Assembly (NCBI GenBank): GCA_963932465.1
Contig: OZ010790.1
Location: forward strand, 98,238,363-98,302,362
Direction of reading: 5' to 3'
From: Maratus speciosus
Taxonomy: Eukaryota; Arthropoda; Arachnida; Araneae; Salticidae
Length of the DNA stretch: 64,000 bases
The translations under genes were made by a program, and so were the position numbers. The first letter of the stretch is position 1. Every line of letters begins with the position of its first letter. Of this stretch, positions 34,051 to 46,752 are shown piece after piece. The notes under the pieces were generated by a model. That model was not told where the DNA came from. It was given only the letters and a program-made list of their open reading frames with translations, and made no database searches.

Positions 34051-35265
34051 GTAGAGATAAAAAAAAATTCCAAAATTTATTATAAAAAATTATTAATACA
34101 TTAAAAGTAAATTAAGTAACCTTTATTTAAATTATGTTTGTGTTGATAAATGCAAAAGCTGCAAGAGGACTGAAAATATTTGTAAAAAATATAGCTCGTA
34201 AAAAACTTTGTGCAACTCCTGAAATGACTCCTGAAACCTGAACATTTTACTCCTGAAGAGTGTCCAAAACTCCTGAAATTTAACTGGTTTACTCCTGATA
34301 CAGTCTTTACAATGTTGGCGTCTATGCATCTGAACCACTTCCTTCACTTAGGTGTTCTGCTTATCTCTCTACGTATAACTTTATAAAAAAGATTTATATT
34401 AAGGAGATTAGGTTAAGAAGTTAGCAGGCATTTATCTAAAACTAATTGAAGGGGATCCAGCTATATATTAGGTAAATACAAAGTTTTGGCAGCTTTGTAA
34501 CAGTTTCGTATTCAAAAGTATGATTGTATGGCAATGTGCATGTATATTTGTCTGAATTTTTACCTGCATCTGTGTTTTAATAGGTTATTATTGAACAAAA
34601 GATCCATATAAAAAAGGACTAGCTGGCTTCGCTGGCTAGTGGGGCCCCAGAACCTCTAGCGAAAAACTAACCTCAAACCAAACAAAACTGTCTCGTCTCC
34701 CTGCTGTGGTAAGCCCCTCATTACATAAAAAAATTTCCTAAAATCTGACCTGGGGCCGAATGAATCTCTGACTCGTTTCCCTTTTGCCGATGGAACCATA
34801 TTTAATCATAAATTGTTTATGATAATTAACGGTTTTAATTTCCACACGAGTTTATGCATATATAATCATATTACATTGCCTGTAAGCCAGATTTTTATGT
34901 TGATGGATCTCCCTCCCAACTCCAAAGTCAAGTTTAATGTTTTTTTAATTAAGATTCTTTAATTTACTTTCAAAATTTTGAATGTTATCTTGCAACTTTT
35001 ATCTCCTGAAACAATTTAGTAGCTTTTTGCTAGAATCCACATTAGTCAGAGATAATGGTAGCATATGAGACTAATACAAAACTACTCTGCAATAAATTGT
35101 TTACTTTTTATGTTTATCATTTTATTTAAACTTGAATTGTTATTCAGCCTCAAACTTTCAATCACTATTCCCACTCTTCTTGAGGGCTGATATATCTCTC
35201 ACCGGGATGAATGTATCTTCTTTCCCTCATTTCTGGCTTATGTGCTTCTCTCTCTAGTGGACATA
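34051..35265. other. Non-coding interval with a possible Helitron-type tip
   Basis: At 34619-34640 ACTAGCTGGCTTCGCTGGC followed by TAGT forms an imperfect palindrome. On the minus strand it ends in CTAG then T, similar to Helitron termini. The rest is AT-rich and shows no gene. Confidence 0.35.
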
Positions 35266-35350
35266 CAGTACCGCCTTCCGTTCCACTGTAATTTTGGAAA
35301 TACAGTAAATGAAACCGAACATTACAGATTGGACGGAAGGTGGTACTGCA
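35266..35350. repeat. Short hairpin element
   Basis: TACAGTACCGCCTTCCGTTC and its inverse (ending GGAAGGTGGTACTGCA) form a ~28-bp stem with a ~30-bp loop. It resembles a minimal MITE remnant. No target duplication is clear. Confidence 0.5.
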
Positions 35351-35982
35351 TGCTTACCGGACAGATATGCCCACAAACGAGAAAGGGGGGAAAGCAGACA
35401 TACGCCACGCCTGCAAGGAATATAACAGCCCCCAAGAAGACAGGGAATAGCCATCGAAAGCACCTGACTGAATAAGAACAAAAGTAAAAAATCAAATAAT
35501 AATAGATTTGAATTTGACCTGTAATGAATAAATGTCATAACAAATAATTTGGTTTCAATACTTTCTGCTATATTTTGAGTTTTGTAGTATTTAAAGCACT
35601 TGGCAATTTTGTACTAACTGTTTTACATATATATAGAGAGAGAGATTAAGTTTCTATTTTTGTACTGATGCTTTGTGTTTTATCGATTGTAAAAATACTT
35701 GTTAGATTTAAAATAAACAATTTTGATATTACTTTAGTTTTATTTTTATGTTTATTAATTATAATGGGCATAATGAGTTTCTAGTAACTTTAAGGTATAG
35801 CAGAAGAACGTGTAGTAATCTTTTTGAAAAAAGAAAGGCTCTTTTCATGTATAAAAGTTAGAGCCTCGTGTAATTTTAAGTTTACAATTGAGTGATTTTT
35901 AAGCAAATATCATAAACTGCTCAATTAGAAAATTTATAAAAAATATGTATAGTCAGTAGCAGAAGCTTTGCTTAAAAATTAT

Positions 35983-36411
35983 TTAAGACTGTTCTCAAAT
36001 CCAAAGGGCCAACTTTCTGACATAAGTTTTAATTCATTTTTGTTCGCAAACGCATGAAACTAGCAGGTGTTGTTATTCAGAAACTATGTGATCAAACTGT
36101 TTTTTTCCGTTTTCTTGTAAACGCAATAGATCTTTCAGAAAATACTGTCAAAGTTGACATTTAGAACTGAACTTCCGAACGAAAGAAGAAAATCCAGTCA
36201 GTAAAAGTGAGAAAAATGCCGTATCACGTGATCAAAATCTCTTATAACTCAATAGGTAACTGGTTGATCAAAAAATGGAAAACACAGTTCGATTCCAAAT
36301 CGCTTCCATGGTGAGGCTTTCCAATTTTATATCTTTCCGTTAAAAAATGAATTTGTAAATGCGTCAAAACGTTTTGTGCTCGTTGAGCAGAGCAGTTGAG
36401 AATAGCCTTAA
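35983..36411. mobile_element. MITE with TTAA ends, relative of 16129-16553
   Basis: It begins TTAAGACTGTTCTCAAATCC and ends GAATAGCCTTAA, with the body matching 16129-16553 in reverse orientation. TTAA at both ends suggests a piggyBac-type target. No transposase is present. Confidence 0.7.
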
Positions 36412-36543
36412 CTTCCCATTGCTTTTAGCTGTGACTATTTATTAAAAAAACACAGAAGCAATAAACAAGAATTGGCTTTGGCACATACCATAAAAATGTT
36501 TGAAATCAAACATATTACAAAAGAAAGCAATGATTTCATAGTA

Positions 36544-37181
36544 CAGTAGACTCATTCAAATTCGCACATAATCGCAGATGTACACAATAAAACTTTTTCA
36601 GATGGAGGGTCAAAATGACAAAAAATTTTAGTTTTATATCATTCCGTATGTATTTTAATATGTAATTCTCGATATGACTGAACTCATGGTTTTTCATGAA
36701 GGAAGCATAAATTTATTTCTGAAAAAAAAAATCAAGATTTTGCTTATATCAATGGTAATCACAATCTTTTTAGCAAATATGTTTATGTAATAATCGAGCT
36801 TTTCTGTTATTAAGTCTGGCTAAACCTGAAGCAAAACTTCCTTTTTTCATGATTTTGATATAAATTAATTGGGTACCTTTAAGAGGAAAGTTTCTTTGAA
36901 TAATTCAAGGAAAATGTACCTCATCTTGATTATGGATATTTAATTGTACATCATTTACTTGACCTTTACTTTTAATAATTTAATCATTTTAAAAATTATC
37001 TTGATTTTTATTATTTTAGTTTATTACTTTGCTTAATTATTTTACTATATTGCAAGCATTCATTATAATTTTGATTGCATTATTACATTCAAATTACATT
37101 TTAAAAAAAGTAAACAAATCAATGACCAGAAATCCACACAACCTCTGGTGCCAAGCTGTGCGGACTTGAGAGAGTCTACTG
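36544..37181. mobile_element. Pogo/Tigger-type MITE, 638 bp
   Basis: The ends are CAGTAGACTCATTCAAATTC and the inverse of CAGTAGACTCTCTCAAGTCC, both followed by GCAC. TA dinucleotides flank it at 36542-36543 and 37182-37183. The interior has no long frame. Confidence 0.75.
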
Positions 37182-37183
37182 TA

Positions 37184-39049
37184 TTTGGTTTCTTTTTTTT
37201 TCAGTTTAGTAATTTAGAAGTGTCAATTCAAAAGGATTGATGATTGTATTTGAGGAAATATTCACTTTGAATTTTTCTGACAAGTTATAATAATGGGTGC
37301 TGGTCCATTTTCAGTCAATATATGTAAAATGCAGAAGTGCATTTTCAAATTAATCTCTAGGGTGAAAGTGATATTAAAGACAATTATGATATAATTTAAT
37401 GAGGACATTTTTTCTGAAATATAAAATTTTGAACATGTTACATGAAATCATTAGCGGATTTGGATAAATCCTACATTATATGAAAGACTGTCAAAATGAA
37501 TAGACTGCAAGGACAGTGATGTGAATGGACTCTTTGAATGTCCCAGGGACCCAACCATTTTTTAAATGTGGGTGTAATTTCAAATAAAAACTAAATATTT
37601 ATTTATATAAATATAATAAACATTTCTAAAATTAAGATTCAGACTTCTTTGACTTCAGGACTTCTTTGAAACTTAAATGATTTGAATTTACAACTGGTTT
37701 TTAAATTATTTTTCAAAAGCATTTTTGTTATGCAAATCAGTCATATACAAAAAAAAAAAAAAAAAAAAATTTCAACATTAGATTTTAGAAATCTGCAAAA
37801 TAAATATATTTTAATAAAAATTTTCAGAGCATATTTTTTTTTTTTGGAGAAAAAAGATGAGATTGCTCTTATGAAAACTTTTAAAATTAACACATCCCGT
37901 CAGATGCGTTTTTGTGTTCTGTTTGTGCTCCATCATCAACTTATAAGTGTTTGATTTAGTGTAGTGTATTTCTGACATCTGCACTGATGAAGTAAACCAC
38001 AAATGAAAGAAACCATAGTACTAAAGATTTACATAATTGATAAAACTCATTACTAAATTATTCTTGCTGGACCAATAAAACTGTATCACACATCACATTT
38101 TTTTCAACTTTCACATATAAACTGATGGACGACCAATGTGTATGCTGAGGTATAGAGAAATTGCTAATTTTCTAAACAACTTGCTATAGAAAAACTGGCG
38201 CTTTTATTAAAACAAGCATGCATTTGAAGCTTTATGTACAGTTGGTCAAAAAAAAAAAAAATCTAATTTGAATAAAAAATATCATAGAGAAATGAAACTG
38301 GTATCAATCAACATGGATTGTCTATTTCAATTTAACCTATTAAAACTTTCCTTAGGGTTTCATCTACATGATAAGGTGAACACAAATTTTTAATTTTTTC
38401 AATGTAAACCTCCAAATTTGACCACAAATTTTTAATTTTTTCAATGTAAACCTCCAAATTTGACAATGCAGTTAGAAAGAACACACTCAACTACCCGAAG
38501 TACTATTTTAAGAGACGTTTCTACAATTGAAGATTTATTAGAGGTAGGAATTATAAGTAACACGAATTTTATAAACACTTTTTTAAGAGAAAAATCTTTC
38601 ACTCTGAGAACTCATTAGTCCTATGTCTACTAACTCTTGGACTAATTGTGAAATGTCTTAAAAATTTGTAATTGGGCTAAATTGAGTTGTTTTCTTTCCG
38701 ATTGTTATCAAATTGGGGGGGGTTTATATTAAAAATATAAAGTTACTGTTCATTTTAATATGTAGATGACCCCTTGATTAAAAATTTTAAAGTCTTAAAA
38801 TTGAAGTAGACAGCAATTTTATTTCACTTCTATAATTTGTATTAGAGTTAATACGGTTTATTTATTTATTTTTTTTGACCGACTGATACATTTTTTATAA
38901 AATAGTTTCAATATATTTACAGGCTTCAAATATATGCTCATTTTATTAAGTGAACCAGTTTTCTCTTAGGAGGCGTGCAGGATTGGTAATTATTTTATAT
39001 ATCGCCAATGCACCTTAAACCTAAAAATACATGTAAATTTTGAGTATTT
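37184..39049. other. Non-coding interval
   Basis: It contains A and T runs (37750, 37835, 38248) and a perfect 40-bp tandem duplication at 38384-38463. A CACTGATGAAG followed by GAAAC near 37981-38015 vaguely recalls a hammerhead core, but its stems do not pair. No gene is supported. Confidence 0.4.
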
Positions 39050-39680
39050 TCATGCTCAAAAATGAGCATATAGAGGTCAGTTCATACTCATTTTTGAAAC
39101 ATAGACATGCTCAAAAATGAGCACATAGAGGTCAGTTCGTACTCATTTTTGAAACATGGGCGTGCTCAAAAATGAGCACATACAGATCAGTTCATACTCA
39201 TTTTTGAAACATGGACGTACTCAAAAATGAGCACATGGAGGTCAGTTCATACTCATTTTTGAAACATGGACGTACTCAAAAATGAGCACATGGAGGTCAG
39301 TTCATACTCATTTTTGAAACATGGACGTACTCAAAAATGAGCACATGGAGGTCAGTTCATACTCATTTTTGAAACATGGACGTACTCAAAAATGAGCACA
39401 TACAGATCAGTTCATACTCATTTTTGAAACATGGACATACTCAAAAATGAGCACATACAGATCAGTTCATACTCATTTTTGAAACATGGACATACTCAAA
39501 AATGAGCACATAGAGGTCAGTTCATACTCATTTTTGAAACATGGACATACTCAAAAATGAGCACATAGAGGTCAGTTCATACTCATTTTTGAAACATGGA
39601 CATACTCAAAAATGAGCACATAGTGGTCAGTTCATACTCATTTTTGAAACATTGGCATACTCAAAAATGAGCACATGATG
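39050..39680. repeat. 55-bp satellite with an internal palindrome
   Basis: About 11 units of 55 bp occur. Each contains CTCAAAAATGAGCAC and its near-inverse ACTCATTTTTGAAAC, so adjacent units can fold into hairpins. Unit variants (ACATAGAGG, ACATGGAGG, ACATACAGA) occur in short runs, suggesting local homogenisation. The motif ACTCATTTTTGAAA also sits in the right flank near 39800, next to AGAGTGTAG. Confidence 0.9.
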
Positions 39681-39829
39681 TTTCATTATTAAGTGTGTGC
39701 ATGTTTTCAGAAATGAGTATATACATGTTTCAAACTTGAGTAATTTTGTTTCGGAGCCATTTTGACGATGCGGCATACTCAGATTTGAGTATTTTTTACT
39801 CATTTTTGAAAACGTCGTTTTTAGAGTGT

Positions 39830-41450
39830 AGAATGATATGTGTTATATACGAAACCCTTTCTTGAAAATTTATCTAACAATGCAAGTCTTCTCAAAATCC
39901 ATTCAAAATAACTCAAGTTATAAGTGGTCGGACCGAAATTGCTCTTTGTAATTTATATGTGGAGTAGATAGAGAAATGTATCTTTCACAATCGAGTTAAC
40001 TTGATTGTAGAACTTTCAGGAATGCAGCGTAGGCTATATGCCGTATGCCGTAGACCTTCTGGATTTTTTTAGAAACTCTGCAACACGCTCCATAGCTATA
40101 AGATATTAAAGAATAATCTTCATGATATTCAATAGTTTCACGTTATTCTTAATTTAAATCAAAGTTGGGAGAGCTAAGTTCAAGAATTCACGATCTGTCT
40201 TAAATCATATTAAAGTAATCAAGCATATTTCACAAGTGAAAATGGCGCAGGTGTTGTTCAATATAAGTAATCACAGGAAGATTAAAAACTTTGATTATTC
40301 TATTTACACTTTTAAATATATACAGTATATACAACGAAAACATTTGAATAACACTTGTTAAATATATATATATATATATTCCACAGTGGGAATCCAAGAT
40401 AATTTCTTTTATATGTTCAAGAATATTTATTTCTCCCTTTTCGGAAGATCAAGAAATACACAGCCAGCATGCTGCGTTCGAGATTCACATTCACAATAAA
40501 AACTAAACTTAAAAAAAGGAACAAGAAAGAAAAAATGTTTTTTAAATATCAATTCTCTCGAAGGTCACGTGATCCTTCGCGGAGCCCGCCGTCTGGCAAA
40601 GAGAGGCCCTCTCACAGGATCTGCAAAATATTCCACAGATATATACTCTCTAGTACTTACCCTCTGCCTGCAGATTTTATCCAACATTTTTTTACAAATT
40701 ACACCACTGAGAACTTTCCTCATAGCTCCATAACTAAAAATGTAGAATATGTTAAATATTGAAAGTATCCCTCAAATATTATCAAACTGTGCAACTCCAA
40801 TCAAAATACGTTCTGTAGAACTTTAAATAAAAGGTAATCTTTCACAATAGTTTCTACTAAATTCACCTAGTTTCGGAACTTTCTCTTGTTATGTGATTTT
40901 CTGCTATCTGATTTGTCGTCAAGTTTGTGCTTCAGAAAAAATAATAATACAGTAGAAAACTTCGCAACAGAAAAGTACCATCCATGCAAGAAGAACCAAC
41001 CATCTGCAAAAAAATATCTAATTAACAGTGTAAGCCCCATCAAAATACATCCAGCAAAACTCAAATTATAAACGAGTGAAAGGAAAGACAAATTTGCATT
41101 TTATATAATTACACTAGATGTATCTTTCATAATTGCGTTCACCTTTCTCTATAACTTTTCCAATAGCTCCATAACTAAGCAAGATATAATGAAATGTTTT
41201 ATACTAAAACCATTCCTGAAAACTTATGTAATAGTGACACTTGGATCAAAATCTGTTCAATAGAATTATTTTAAAGGCTAAACTTTCATAATCAGGCTCA
41301 CTTAATTTTTTTACTTTTTCCTTTATCTCAATATCTAAGCAACGTAAGAACACTGTGTGTATACACAAAAACCGTTACAAAAATATTACTTAACTAATAG
41401 TGGCATATCCTATCAAATTATTATAAACAATCGGAATGAAATGCAAATTT
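39830..41450. repeat. Helitron-like body of diverged ~170-bp modules
   Basis: Phrases such as CATCAAAATCCATTCAGTAG, a TCTTTCATAATCG-type phrase and CATAGCTAAGCAA recur every 150-200 bases here, again at 50320-51320, and at 10900-11000 before the gap. Reading frames through it are short and unrelated to one another. Confidence 0.5.
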
Positions 41451-42239
41451 CAGTTTTAAATATGTAGTAGATGATGGTGATAAGATTTTCTGTGACAGAA
41501 TTCATCGTGATATTTTCTGTTCTTACTTAAACGATGCTTTCAACATTGTAGCTAATACACCGATTGGCGAGGTATCCGATTACGGAAGATTAACGAGGAA
41601 TCCCATGAACAACTACCCAAAGAAAGTTGAATGTATGGCTTTTGTGATACTTTTATATTAGCCAGCGCAAGTAATAAATCAACAAAATTGTTTCCAGGGT
41701 TGTTCTCTACAATACTTGCAAATTTGGCTAAGCAATCTGACTTGAACGATACATACGTAAATTTTCATAAAAAGTAGATAAATGGTAAGCAATTAGCCAA
41801 TTATTGAAGATTTTAATAGCAGCAGAAATCGTTTTAAAAATTTGACTTAACAAAAAAATAAAATAAAAATTTTAAAAGTGAGAAAATGATGGTGAGGGAA
41901 TGATGAGTGAGGGAATGATGAAACAGATATGAGGGAATGATTGTTTACAAAACAAGTTAATTAACACTTTATTTTTAATATGAATTGATACAATAAAATA
42001 GTATTATAATAGTATAAAATTAAATTAAATAGATGAAAGCATGAAAACTGTGTGAATGAAACTCCGTCTTTCTTTCCCCATAAGATGTGTGGTAATTATG
42101 TTCATCTTTTTACTTTCTTCTATCTTTACAGGAAGAAATTATTGGATTCGTGAAAATTTTCGAATTCGGGTTTTCGACGGATTTACATGTTTTAGAGGTC
42201 AGAGATCCCGAAAAAAAAAATTATTTTACAAAGTCTCTG
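41451..42239. other. Non-coding interval
   Basis: No gene is recognised. The first copies of the TGAGGGAATGATG motif occur at 41892-41940. Confidence 0.35.
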
Positions 42240-42840
42240 TCTGTCTGTATGTGACAGAAATTTTGTGGGCACTCTATCTCAAGGACTAATGGACGGAATT
42301 GAATAAGACTTTAGATTAAGTTAGTTCCCAATATAAATTGGTGCTGATTACTTTTTGGTGTAAATTGCCCAACAGGTGGCGCTGCTATCATACATTTTTC
42401 GCGATTTCAACAATAGCTATATCTCTAGAACTAATGCTTGGGTTTTCATAAAACTTCAGATTCAGTTAGTACTTGATATAATTTGGTGCTGAATACTTTT
42501 TCGGGTAAATCACCCAACAGGTGGCACTTATATGCTAACATTATTCATGATTATTGCAATAACTATATCACAAGAACTAATGCTCGCATTTTTATCAAAC
42601 TTAAGATTCAGTTAGTCTCTGATATAAATTGGTCCTGATTAGTTTTTGGCGTAAATCTCCCAACAGGTGGCGCTGATACGCAGAATTTTTTATGATTTCT
42701 GGAATAGCTCTATCTCAAAAACTAATGTACAGATTTTCATCAAACTTCAGATTAAGATAGACTTGACATAAGTTGTTGCTGATTAGATTTTAATGTAAAT
42801 CACCTAACCGATGGTGCTGCTAAGCTGCATTTTTCAGGAA
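42240..42840. repeat. ~145-bp tandem repeat, four units
   Basis: CCAACAGGTGGCGCTG-like phrases at 42371, 42516 and 42658, plus a diverged CCTAACCGATGGTGCTG at 42805, mark units of about 145 bp. Each unit also has ACTAATG and a TATAAATTGGTGCTGATTA-like segment. It is non-coding. Confidence 0.75.
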
Positions 42841-43449
42841 GTATTAACATGTATGAGTTTTGGGATTGCCACATCTGACTAGTTTTGGTTTGGTTAATTA
42901 TAGTTTGTGTTTCCCAGATCCATTTCATCAGCTTTAATAAACTTGTTTCATCCTCAGTAGTTTATAAAATTAAGTTGCTTTTACAATTCTCACACTTCCT
43001 TTGAAGGCAGGTTATATTGTTTTTCTCACAACATAATTCTAGTAATACATCAGGTGTTTTAAAATTTACTATTCCTGTTTCATTAAGTTTTAATACAATT
43101 ATTTTTATGTTGGAATGAGCTTCACAAGTAGCGCTGTATCTCTTTCTTCAACATTAGGTTTTTTCACCTAAAGTGGTTTCGGGCGACAGAGTGATGAATA
43201 ACGCAAAACATAATTAACTTCTTTGAGAAACTTCTTGTATAAATATTTATGTGTCTCGCATAAAAGCCTTCTTTGGTTTCTTTATTTTGCTTTTTGAGGT
43301 ATAATCTTTTTTTCCTGGACAAAGTTTTTAGCAAAAACTTAATCCTGTTAAATCCTGTTTAACTTTATTAAATAGGTAATTGCCTCTCTTACGATAAGTA
43401 AAGAGATAAGCTTCCTTGCTAGCAATATTCTTCAAGCTTCGATATCTAA

Positions 43450-43486
<37 letters not shown>

Positions 43487-44262
43487 TGTTATATGTAGCA
43501 ATCTGTATTTTTTCAAAATACTTTCCTTAAAATTCTGTAGTACATTTGTCTACCTTTTTGACTCTTTCCCATATTGCTAAAAGTTGATGCCAATGCTGTG
43601 TAAAGAAAGTCTCCAAATAAAACTTTTTCTAATTTTGGATGATACGTCTTTATTTCCAGTTATTTTTTCTTTTAGGAGTTAACTTTTAGATGTTTAAAAA
43701 AATTTTTTAAGTAAGGCTTGGTAATACTTTTTATATTTTGATTATCTCCTTTTGTAGCTTTACAGTTGAACTTTTAATGACTGATATTCTCGAAACAGTT
43801 TTGATCTGCCACGTCTAATTCTTTTCTCCAAGCACTCTGCCTTGAAAGAGGACGTTCAGCCACAGAACCACTAAAACTTGCGGAATCTGTGTTACCACTA
43901 TTTGATGGAGTCTGGGGAGAAAGAAATTGCTCAATCTTCTTATTTTTCTTAATATTTTCTCTATAATTTTTTTAATTTTTCTTCCACTGTTTCCTTTTTT
44001 TGACATTCTTGTCTAGAACTCACATCCTTTACACTTTTAACTTGGTCTTTCTCTTTTAAATATTTCAGTTTTTCAAGCTTCAAAGGATTATTTTTCATTT
44101 TCTCTCTTAAGATTTTTTTAAACTCAATATATTTTAATCGCATAAAAATGTAAAATGCTAATCAACACTATTCTACGTATATGCATAATTTTTCACTAAA
44201 CTACTCTGGCGTATTTATAAATTTCTCCAAGAACAGTTTAAATAAAATAACTAATAAGATAT
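42841..44262. other. Non-coding interval with an (AT)n tract
   Basis: An AT dinucleotide run lies at 43451-43483. No gene was recognised. Lysine-rich frames on the minus strand near 43815-44143 are low-complexity and unconvincing. Confidence 0.35.
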
Positions 44263-44385
44263 AATAAGATAAGGCATTGGCACGGCACGCCAAGTATCCA
44301 GGTTCGATCCCTGTTCTGGACATTTTTCGCTCTGTTGGAATAAACTTCAACTGTGCTACTCCAGCCTTGAATATGATTTAATCCA
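44263..44385 (+). mobile_element. tRNA-derived SINE, head-truncated copy
   Basis: From AAGGCATTGGCACGGCACGC to GCCTTGAATATGA it matches the fuller copy at 44563-44690, including the B box GGTTCGATCCC. The left part of the tRNA-like head is missing. Confidence 0.7.
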
Positions 44386-44562
44386 GTTGGAAAAAATATT
44401 CGTTCCCTTCATTATGACCTAATTACATGGTATACTGGAGTTTCCGTGTTAAAGTAGTTTCATCATGTAAATGCTATAGTTATAGCTCGGATGAATGAAA
44501 CTAGCGCTGCAGTTCGCAGCCAAGTCCAACTAATAAGAGTGAATTATGTCAGCCAGGTATCG

Positions 44563-44690
44563 GTCCGGATAGCCTAACAGGTAAGGCATTGGCACGGCAC
44601 GCCAAGTATCCAAGTTCGATCCCTGTTCTGGACATTTTTCGCTCTGTTGGAAAAAACTTCAACTGTGCTACTCCAGCCTTGAATATGAAT
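44563..44690 (+). mobile_element. tRNA-derived SINE with a complete tRNA-like head
   Basis: 44563-44634 folds as a cloverleaf: acceptor GTCCGGA/TCTGGAC, D stem GCCT/AGGC, anticodon stem TTGGC/GCCAA, and a T arm with TTCGATC. The anticodon loop ACGGCAC lacks U33, so it is not a working tRNA. The head is followed by CGCTCTGTTGGAA and a body shared with 44263-44385. RNA polymerase III boxes A and B are internal. Confidence 0.75.
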
Positions 44691-45402
44691 ATAAAATGTT
44701 TTAGTTTGAGCCACATAAATTTAAAAAATAACATGCTATTAGTATAAATTTTAAGCAGGAAAACTAAATCCATCATTTAAACAGAAAGCACATCATTCCC
44801 TCACTCATCTTGTCATTCCCTCATAATGGTAAATGTGAGGGAATGATGAAATAAGACATTTTTACTAATTGTAGGAAAAAATGCAAAATTATGAAGAAAT
44901 CCAAACTGTTTCCTTGAAGAGCAACACTTAATATATAATGTATGATAAAATTAAAATTTTTGATATTTACAAAAAAATTAGTATTCTGTGTGAGGGAATG
45001 ACTGCTAATAAAAACGCTTCCAGATATACTGACTGAAAAAAAATTCTGAAAAATTAGCAAAATTTTACACCACCAATTTATGTTGCTGGACTGACAAGTG
45101 CTCAAAATGGCTTCTTCTCTGTGAAGGATGCTAGACTGCTACTGCTCTTTAGTGGTAGATATTTGAGATAATAGCAATGTGTGAGGGAATGATGGTCTAA
45201 CATGGGGAAACATACAATTGATTGAGTAGACTATATAATAATTGTAAAAAAAAAAAAAAAAAATATTTTCATTATTGTTTGTAATGTACCAAATAAGAAC
45301 TTTATTTTGCTTAGGGTATTTTTAATTATTTTTATTTCTGGATGGAAAGAAATAGGCAATAAAGTATGGTAGTACAGGTGGGGGAAAGGTGAGGGAATGA
45401 TG

Positions 45403-46125
45403 TTTGCATGATATTTATTACATTTTTAAATACTAAATTTATTTATTTTTAAATTTTACTTTCTGTCCCTAATAAACTATGTTTAGATCTTCTAATAAAA
45501 ATAAAAATAAATAAAAATGTAATGAAATTAAGAGCATTTATATGACAGGGAAGCACTTTTTGCACTATTGCAGAGAATAACCCTCCACACCTTATTCTTA
45601 TTTTATTATTTTCATTCAAAATATAAACGTTTCACTCATTTAATTTAAAATACACGCCTTACACTAATTTCCTTCAAAAAATTAGAAAAGTAAAACAATA
45701 ATAGGAAATAATGCCATAACTTAAAACAAAGAATTGTTTTAATTTACATACGCGAAATGTAACTACTGCTATTGGCAATTTTAAAAATACTAATGGCGAG
45801 ATTTACAACACGGCTCACATAAAAGTACCCATTTTTTACTATTATCCAGGAGCAAACGATAAATCACGATGTATTATTTCAATTCCAGTTTCTTCCATTG
45901 AAAAAAGTGGTACTTACGTGTTATTCGGACCATGAGATACATCCCCAAAAATGTTTGACAATTGCCAATCTTGTCTATTTTTTACTAATTACGTTCAAAA
46001 CAGTAATTTAACATTCTTAAATACATAACCTTGTTTAAAATAGCAAATTGTTTAAAGTAAATAAATAAAACATATAACATAAAACTACATACTGTAAACC
46101 ATAATTAAAAAGAACTATAATCTTC
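45403..46125. other. Non-coding interval
   Basis: No gene or clear repeat is recognised. Confidence 0.35.
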
Positions 46126-46752
46126 TATAATAATAAAGAAAGAAGTTTGTGTTTGAGTGAGTGAGTGTGTCGACGGTGTTCTGAAGAGACCGCTGCACGT
46201 AGAGCTACAAAATTTGGGGAAAAGGTACGTCTATATATGAAGTTTTGCACCTCGAAGCCCGATTTTCGATTTTTTGATTAGTTTTTTTTATTTAATTTTT
46301 TATGCGATTTTTAGCACTTTTTTAAGTTTCGAGGCGATTTTTTCCATATAAGTGAGAAGAATATGGTTTCTTTCTTTTAACCCAATATAGTAAATTTTGT
46401 TCCCTTTTCAAAAAAGTTTATTCGGAATTCACGCAGCGATTTTTGAATTTTTAGCAAATTTTTTATGCAATTATTGAACAGCATTTAATGCATTTCCATA
46501 CCTATATGGAGGTTACTGTACAGGGACACAGTTCTGTCGCCAAATGCCGCCAAGTTTGTCGCCAACTTGGCGGTATATCGCCAAATTTGGCGACCGAAAT
46601 GAGTCGCCAAAAGGGACACCAACTTGGCAATATCGCTAATATTTCGCCAAATTCCCATAGACTTCCATTGTAATCCAATATGGATTACTTGCTTACAGAA
46701 AATCAACAAATTGAGATATTTTAATGCAACAAAAACTAATATCTATAATCTA
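46126..46752 (+). mobile_element. Helitron-like unit 1 (3' end missing)
   Basis: It starts TCTATAATAATAAAGAAAGA and includes a ...GTGAGTGAGTG tract, CACGTAGAG and a GC-richer block of interleaved TCGCCAA/TTGGCGA palindromes (46545-46650). It stops without a terminal hairpin where unit 2 begins. Confidence 0.6.

Larger units (their letters stand above)
41892..45402. repeat. Dispersed 13-bp motif TGAGGGAATGATG
   Basis: The motif or a close variant appears at about 41892, 41907, 41930, 44791 (inverse), 44813 (inverse), 44835, 44990, 45183 and 45390. The copies are irregularly spaced, on both strands, and not part of any larger repeat I can see. Confidence 0.65.

Noticed and set aside
33225..34054. 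Long open frames on both strands (up to 190 codons, SRGKKS-type and DENSDFLPRL-type repeats)
   Set aside because: The 33-bp unit is stop-free and divisible by three, so both strands stay open. The frames mirror the minisatellite and have no other support.
37981..38015. Third hammerhead motif (CACTGATGAAG then GAAAC)
   Set aside because: The core words are present but stems I and II do not pair, unlike at 3301 and 19887.
43815..44143. Lysine-rich minus-strand frames as a nuclear protein
   Set aside because: Low-complexity AT-rich sequence, overlapping frames, no splice or start context.
44563..44634. Functional tRNA gene
   Set aside because: The cloverleaf folds, but U33 is replaced by C and the sequence continues into a body shared with another copy, so it is a SINE head.
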